From positions 62,001-126,000 of the forward strand of contig CAYQTL010000004.1 in NCBI GenBank assembly GCA_964420405.1: DNA of 64,000 bases. Reading direction: 5' to 3'. How positions within the stretch are numbered: position 1 is the stretch's first letter; each line of letters starts with the position of its first letter. A program made the translations under genes and the position numbers. This DNA is from CAYQTL01 sp964420405 (GTDB lineage: Bacteria; Acidobacteriota; Thermoanaerobaculia; Thermoanaerobaculales; Sulfomarinibacteraceae). This document shows positions 59,901-64,000 of this stretch, in pieces. The notes under the pieces were generated by a model. The model saw only the letters and a list, made by a program, of their open reading frames with translations, was not told the origin of the DNA and did not search any database.

Positions 59901-60196
59901 CTCCCGATCCCGTTCCCGTTCCCGACGGGAGCTCTCGAGTCGCGCGCGCCGGTCAACCACAGAGACACGAAGGCACGGAGGAGAGCTTCCGATGGCAGAC
60001 CCGGAGTAACCTCACCGTGTCGCATCACACTCTCGTCGAGACTCGAGCTCACGCGTCCCGACGGACCCGCCGATGGCCGGTCGACGCTATCCTCGCTGCT
60101 CGCTCTCCGTGCCTCCGTTGCTCCGTGGTTCCACCCCATCCCGGTCCCGAGCCGCGTCATCGGGACCGGGATCGGGATCGGGATCGGGATCGGAAC
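59901..60196. repeat. Composite hexamer-bounded element, copy 9 (about 296 bases)
   Basis: Left arm 59901-59926 (CCCGATCCCGTTCCCGTT) and right arm 60159-60196 (GGGATC repeated four times). Inner inverted pair: ACCACAGAGACACGAAGGCA (starting 59956) and CTCCGTGCCTCCGTTGCTCC (starting 60104), ending GTGGTT. No gene is supported in 59874-60231. The clearest copy of the composite element. Confidence 0.75.
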
Positions 60197-60231
60197 GGAC
60201 GTCCCGGCGGCGGGTGATCGGTGTCGCGCAC

Positions 60232-61014
60232 TCACGTCCCGATCACCAGCCCACCATCGACCGACAGCACGGCGCCGGTGATCCACGAGGCGGCATCGGA
60301 GGCGAGCCAGCAGTACGCCTCGGCGATGTCCTTCGGGTCGCCGATCCGGCCGAGCGGGGTGTGCTGGACCATCCCGTCGAGGACCTTCTGGGGCATCGAC
60401 GCGAGGATCTCGGTGGCGACGAAGCCCGGCGCGACCACGTTGACCCGGATCCCGTACCGCCCGAGCTCCCGCGCCCAGGTCCTGGTCATGCCGATGACGC
60501 CGGCCTTGGTGGCGACGTAGTTGGTCTGGCCGAAGTTGCCGTTGAGGCAGGCCACCGAGGAGGCGTTGAGCACCACCCCTCCGCCGGCCTCGACCAGGTG
60601 CGGCACCACCGCCCGCGTGCAGTTGAAGACGCCCGTCAGGTTGACCCCGATGACGGCGTTCCACTGCTCGTCGCTCATCCGGCCTTTGAGCTCGCCGTCC
60701 TTGAGCTTGACGAGCTGGCCGTCGCGCACGATGCCGGCGTTGTTGACCAGCACGTCGATGCGGCCCCACCGGTCGTGGACCTCGCCCGCGGCGGCGTCCA
60801 CCGCCGCGGGGTCGGACACGTCGACCCGCTGGAACAGCGCCCGACCTCCGGCGGCCTCCAGCTCCCGCAGGAGCTCGTCCGTGCCGTCCTCGGTCACGTC
60901 CCACACGGCAATCAGCGCGCCCTCGGCGGCGAACCTCTCGGCGGTCGCGCGGCCGATCCCGGCGGCCCCGCCGGTCACGACCACGGCCTTGTCCCTGAGC
61001 CCAGTCTCGATCAT
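60232..61014 (-). CDS. Short-chain dehydrogenase/reductase, FabG-like
   Basis: 260 residues. The cofactor loop is TGGAAGIG (14-21). DVTEDG follows the second strand. NNAG (91-94), Ser in LNASSVACL (about 152) and Tyr166/Lys170 (YVATK) complete the classical SDR active site. An insert VKLKDGELKGRM after the NNAG segment is unusual. It probably reduces a 3-oxoacyl or related keto group. Start ATG 61014 has GGGGGAGAG. It precedes the KAS III-like gene by the copy-9 element. Confidence 0.92.
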   Translation of the reverse strand: MIETGLRDKAVVVTGGAAGIGRATAERFAAEGALIAVWDVTEDGTDELLRELEAAGGRALFQRVDVSDPAAVDAAAGEVHDRWGRIDVLVNNAGIVRDGQLVKLKDGELKGRMSDEQWNAVIGVNLTGVFNCTRAVVPHLVEAGGGVVLNASSVACLNGNFGQTNYVATKAGVIGMTRTWARELGRYGIRVNVVAPGFVATEILASMPQKVLDGMVQHTPLGRIGDPKDIAEAYCWLASDAASWITGAVLSVDGGLVIGT

Positions 61015-61170
61015 CACTCTCCCCCTCGTCGTGGTGTCTCGCAGCGGTCGGCGCACACGCCGCGGGGCTCGTACCCCGCGGCGCCGCGTCCCGTGTCGGT
61101 GCGCGATCGGGCGCGATGGCGGACCACTTCCGTCACGGTCATCCGCCCCGTGCCGGTCCGCGCCGTCGGT

Positions 61171-61200
61171 GACGGACGCGGACGCTGGCACGGACGCGGA
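61171..61200. repeat. Short array of GGACGC hexamers
   Basis: GACGGACGCGGACGCTGGCA and on lies between the receptor gene stop and the reductase gene. Same type as 447-468 and 51226-51250. Confidence 0.45.
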
Positions 61201-61214
61201 GACCACATCACTGT

Positions 61215-63962
61215 CTAGAAGCGGTATCGAAGGCCCAGCTGGACCTCCCTCGGGTTGAGCGTCGCCCGGTAGTTGCCGAAGTTCGGGTTGTTCACGTACG
61301 CCGCCGTCGGGTTGGCGAGCGTCGGACCTGCGAAGAACTCCGCGTTGTCGACGGACGTCACGTCGTAGTTGGTCCAGTCGAACAGGTTGAACGCCTCGAC
61401 GATGAGCTCGAGCTCGCCGGCGTCGCCGAACCGGAAGGCCTTTGCGAGCCGCAGGCTGACCGACTTGAACTCGGGTCCGTCCATGCTGTTGCGCTCGACG
61501 CCGGCGGGGCGGTCCGAGTTCTTGCCGTCGCCGTTGAAGTCGTAGCCGAGGATGTGGTTCCACGGCTGGCCGGTGCCGTACTCGAGGATCGGCGCGATGG
61601 TGATGTCCCACGGCGCGAAGAACACGCCCGAGATCACCACGCGGAGCTCCTCGTCGGAACGGCTGCGTCCCCACTCGCCCTCGATGTTCGCCGGATCCGA
61701 CGGGTAGCCGGTCGGGAACGCCGGGCTGAAGTCGTCGGCGATGTTCTTCTTGTCCGAGTAGGTCGCCGACGCCGTGATGAGGTGGCCGGCGTCACCGATG
61801 GTGCCGTTCACGCTCAGCACCACCGCCTTGTACTCCGAGTGACCTTCGTTGGAGTACACGTTGATCTGGTTGTAGCTCGGGTTGAGCCGCACCGGGTTCT
61901 GGTTGCCGCCGAAGTTCTGGTCGCGGATCACGATCTCGTTCTCTCCCTCGACCCAGACCCCCTCCAGATCGGCGTACAGCGCGGTCTCGCCGAGCCGCTG
62001 GGTGAAGCCGAGGGTCGCCTGCAGCGACTCGGGGGTCCGCAGGCTGTCCTCCATCAGGGTGATGTCGGGGTTCAGTGCGAAGCCGGTGTTCTCCGGATCG
62101 TTGGGATCGATGAAGATGCCGAACTGGGGCAGCGCCACGTTGGTGCGCGTGACGCGCCCGGTGACGCCGTTCTGCTGCTCCTCGGTGAACTGGGGCACCA
62201 GCAGGTAGCGTCCCGCGAACAGGCCGACGCCGCCGCGCATCACGCTACGGCCGTCGCCCGACAGGTCCCAGCTGAAGCCGGCCCGGGGCTGGAAGTTGTT
62301 CCCGTCGACCGACCGGCGGCCGGTCAGCGGGTGGACGAAGTCCGGGTTGTTGCCGTCGGTGTCGTAGTCGTAGCGCATGCCGAAGCTGAACGTGAAGTTG
62401 GGCGTCACGCGCCAGTCGTCGTGGACGAACGCGCTGAAGATGTCGGTGTCGACGTCCACGTCTGACGAGCCCTCGCCGTAGATGTAGGCCGCCAGGAACG
62501 AGCGGTCGTCGAACGCCCACAGGAAGAGCCCCTCCTGGAAGGTGTCGATCACCGAGCGCTCGGCGACGTTGAACCACGACGCGCCCACCTTGAGGTCGTG
62601 CGAGCCGACCTGCCAGTGGAAGGTGTCGCGCAGCTCGAAGTAGTCGCCCTCACCGATCAGGTCGCCGACGGTGTTGTTGCCGATCCGCAGCGTGGTGCCG
62701 CCGGAGAACCACTCCTCGGGCTCACTGGAGTTGGTGGGCTCGTCGTAGTCGCGGCTGCCGATCTGGAACCGCGCCTCGTTGAGCCGGCTGCCGTCGCCGA
62801 GGACCCAGGTGTTGCCGAGCGTGAGGTTCCAGTTGTCGCGGTTCAGCGCCTGGCCGTTGGAGACGTCCGCCACCCCGCCCACCCGGAAGTTCTCCTCCCG
62901 GTACCGCTCGTACACCAGCTTGGCCATGCCGCTGATGGACGAGGTGAACTGGTGGTCCAGGCTGAGCAGACCGAGGGTCCGCTCCTTCGGGTTCGCGTAG
63001 TCGGTCGCCTGGTCCGCGAACGCGCCGCCCGGCCGGAAGGGGGCGATGTCCTCCTCGTCGATGTACTCCAGCGACAGGAAGTAGTGGGTCTTGTCGGGCA
63101 CGATCGGGCCACCGATGGTGGCGCCGACCTGATAGCGCTGGAAGTCCTGCTCGCCGGTCTCGAGCTCGCCGGTGGCGCGCATCGAGTCGTCCCGGTAGAA
63201 GCCGAACACGGAGCCGTGGACCTCGTTCGTGCCCGACTTGGTGACCACCGACAGGGCGCCGCCGGCCGAGCCGCCGATCTCCGAGTCGAACCGGCTGCTG
63301 ACGACCCGGAACTCGCGGATCGCGTCCTGGGAGAACCGCGCCCGCGACAGGCCGAGCGCCTGGTCGGTGAACTCGACGCCGTCGACCAGGATCGACGACT
63401 GGCTGGCGTTGCCGCCGGCGCCGATCACCGGCCCGCCGCCGATGAAGCGGAAGGCGCCGCGCTCGCGCTGTACGCCCGGGGTGATGAAGGCGAGCTTCTC
63501 GAACTCGCGATCCTGCACCGGCAGCGCCTGGATCTGCTCGGGCACCACGTTCGTCGACGAGTCGACCTTGAAGACGTCGACGATCGGCGCCTCGGCGGTG
63601 ACGGTGATGGTCTCCGACACCTGGCCCCGCATCCTCATCACCAGCCGCGCGGTCTGGCCGACCCGCAGCACCACCTCGTCCTGGACCACCGGCGCGAACC
63701 CGTCGAGGTTCGCCTCCACCCGGTAGGTCCCCGGCGGCAGGGCCTTGAAGGTGGCGGCGCCGGTCTCGTTGCAGATGCCGATCCGCTCGGCGCCGGTCTC
63801 CGTGTTCTCGACCCGGACCGTCACGCCGGGCAAGGCCAGTGCGTCCGCGTCCCGGACCTCCACCTCCACGACACCGGTGCTGACCTGCGCCGACGCCGGC
63901 ACCGCCAGCGCCAGCAGCACGACCGGCACCACCCAGCGACACACGACCCCAAACCCTCTCAT
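61215..63962 (-). CDS. TonB-dependent receptor, carboxypeptidase-regulatory/OAR type
   Basis: 915 residues with a signal peptide (about 1-25, ending PASAQ). An N-terminal carboxypeptidase-regulatory-like domain (about 27-115; VRDADALALPGVTVRVENTE, ATFKALPPGTYRVEANLDGF) precedes the plug (SSTNVVPEQIQALPVQDREF, SILVDGVEF, GGALSVVTKSGTNEVHGS). A long beta-barrel follows, ending in an aromatic C-terminus (LGLRYRF), as required for BamA. The OAR-type layout is much expanded in Acidobacteria and is usually tied to uptake of glycans or peptides. No SusD-like partner is adjacent. Start ATG 63962 has GGGGAGG upstream. Confidence 0.92.
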   Translation of the reverse strand: MRGFGVVCRWVVPVVLLALAVPASAQVSTGVVEVEVRDADALALPGVTVRVENTETGAERIGICNETGAATFKALPPGTYRVEANLDGFAPVVQDEVVLRVGQTARLVMRMRGQVSETITVTAEAPIVDVFKVDSSTNVVPEQIQALPVQDREFEKLAFITPGVQRERGAFRFIGGGPVIGAGGNASQSSILVDGVEFTDQALGLSRARFSQDAIREFRVVSSRFDSEIGGSAGGALSVVTKSGTNEVHGSVFGFYRDDSMRATGELETGEQDFQRYQVGATIGGPIVPDKTHYFLSLEYIDEEDIAPFRPGGAFADQATDYANPKERTLGLLSLDHQFTSSISGMAKLVYERYREENFRVGGVADVSNGQALNRDNWNLTLGNTWVLGDGSRLNEARFQIGSRDYDEPTNSSEPEEWFSGGTTLRIGNNTVGDLIGEGDYFELRDTFHWQVGSHDLKVGASWFNVAERSVIDTFQEGLFLWAFDDRSFLAAYIYGEGSSDVDVDTDIFSAFVHDDWRVTPNFTFSFGMRYDYDTDGNNPDFVHPLTGRRSVDGNNFQPRAGFSWDLSGDGRSVMRGGVGLFAGRYLLVPQFTEEQQNGVTGRVTRTNVALPQFGIFIDPNDPENTGFALNPDITLMEDSLRTPESLQATLGFTQRLGETALYADLEGVWVEGENEIVIRDQNFGGNQNPVRLNPSYNQINVYSNEGHSEYKAVVLSVNGTIGDAGHLITASATYSDKKNIADDFSPAFPTGYPSDPANIEGEWGRSRSDEELRVVISGVFFAPWDITIAPILEYGTGQPWNHILGYDFNGDGKNSDRPAGVERNSMDGPEFKSVSLRLAKAFRFGDAGELELIVEAFNLFDWTNYDVTSVDNAEFFAGPTLANPTAAYVNNPNFGNYRATLNPREVQLGLRYRF

Positions 63963-63984
63963 GATGTCCTCCCCTTCAGTCGTC

Positions 63985-64000
63985 CGTCGCCGAAGCGACG
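63985..64000 (-). promoter_or_regulatory. UUCG-loop hairpin upstream of the receptor gene
   Basis: On the gene strand CGTCGC-TTCG-GCGACG forms a perfect six-base-pair stem with the very stable UUCG loop, 22 bases before the start. It may be the terminator of an upstream gene outside the window or part of the leader. Confidence 0.35.

Noticed and set aside
53034..61014. Identification of the acyl cluster as OleABCD
   Set aside because: The KAS III lacks the His and Asn kept in OleA. The hydrolases have Ser nucleophiles rather than the Asp of OleB. The ligase is ordinary FadD-like. The reductase is a short classical SDR rather than the OleD type.
61180..61200. TGGCACG as a sigma-54 element near the receptor gene
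   Set aside because: The -12 GC is absent and the sequence is explained by the GGACGC repeat.

Overview
The window is very GC-rich DNA (roughly 70% by eye) from a Gram-negative bacterium with an outer membrane (TonB-dependent receptor, lipoproteins, MacAB-type exporters). The best guess is an Acidobacteriota lineage such as Thermoanaerobaculia. The reasons are the carboxypeptidase-regulatory/OAR-type receptor, the tricorn protease, the ECF sigma factor of the type common in Acidobacteria and Planctomycetes, and secreted proteins with a DDFESGD-type C-terminus. This placement is an inference from gene content; no rRNA gene is present. I found no rRNA, tRNA, CRISPR array, complete transposase or prophage gene.

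Layout. 1-9 kb: the end of a CP[FY]LA-repeat protein, an ECF sigma factor, a BLUF blue-light sensor, a secreted trypsin-like protease, the SbcCD nuclease, a frameshifted sigma-54-controlled secreted-protein gene and an eIF1/SUI1-like factor. 9-25 kb: a membrane pseudokinase, tricorn protease, PilZ protein, M6 metalloprotease, ferritin-like protein, small unknown proteins, a TGS-domain GTPase and a GGCT/glycosyltransferase/SOUL operon. 25-33 kb: a histidine kinase overlapping a REC-PAS-GGDEF-EAL protein, then a MoxR ATPase paired with a large TraB-like unknown protein. 33-50 kb: two MacAB-type exporter loci in opposite orientation, a POT transporter, a PspC locus with a duplicated unknown domain, and a methyltransferase. 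50-53 kb: TyrA with a possible aromatic leader peptide, a VapBC pair, a broken gene and dihydrofolate reductase. 53-61 kb: a minus-strand acyl-metabolism cluster (two hydrolases, a thiolase, an acyl-CoA ligase, a membrane hydrolase, an atypical KAS III and a short-chain reductase). 61-64 kb: a TonB-dependent receptor.

Two signals run across the whole window. First, intergenic regions carry arrays of the hexamers CCCGAT/CCCGTT, often as two inverted arms; three copies form composite elements of about 280-300 bp with a second inverted pair inside. Second, about ten genes have a TANNNT -10 box only 6-8 bases before the start codon and no Shine-Dalgarno sequence, which predicts leaderless mRNAs. 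Against that background, three genes (ferritin-like, a small orphan protein and the frameshifted secreted protein) have near-consensus sigma-54 promoters.

The best candidates for undescribed systems are the MoxR plus TraB-like pair, the acyl cluster built around a KAS III that lacks its catalytic His and Asn, the PspC locus with its repeated beta-rich unknown domain, and the hexamer-bounded repeat elements.
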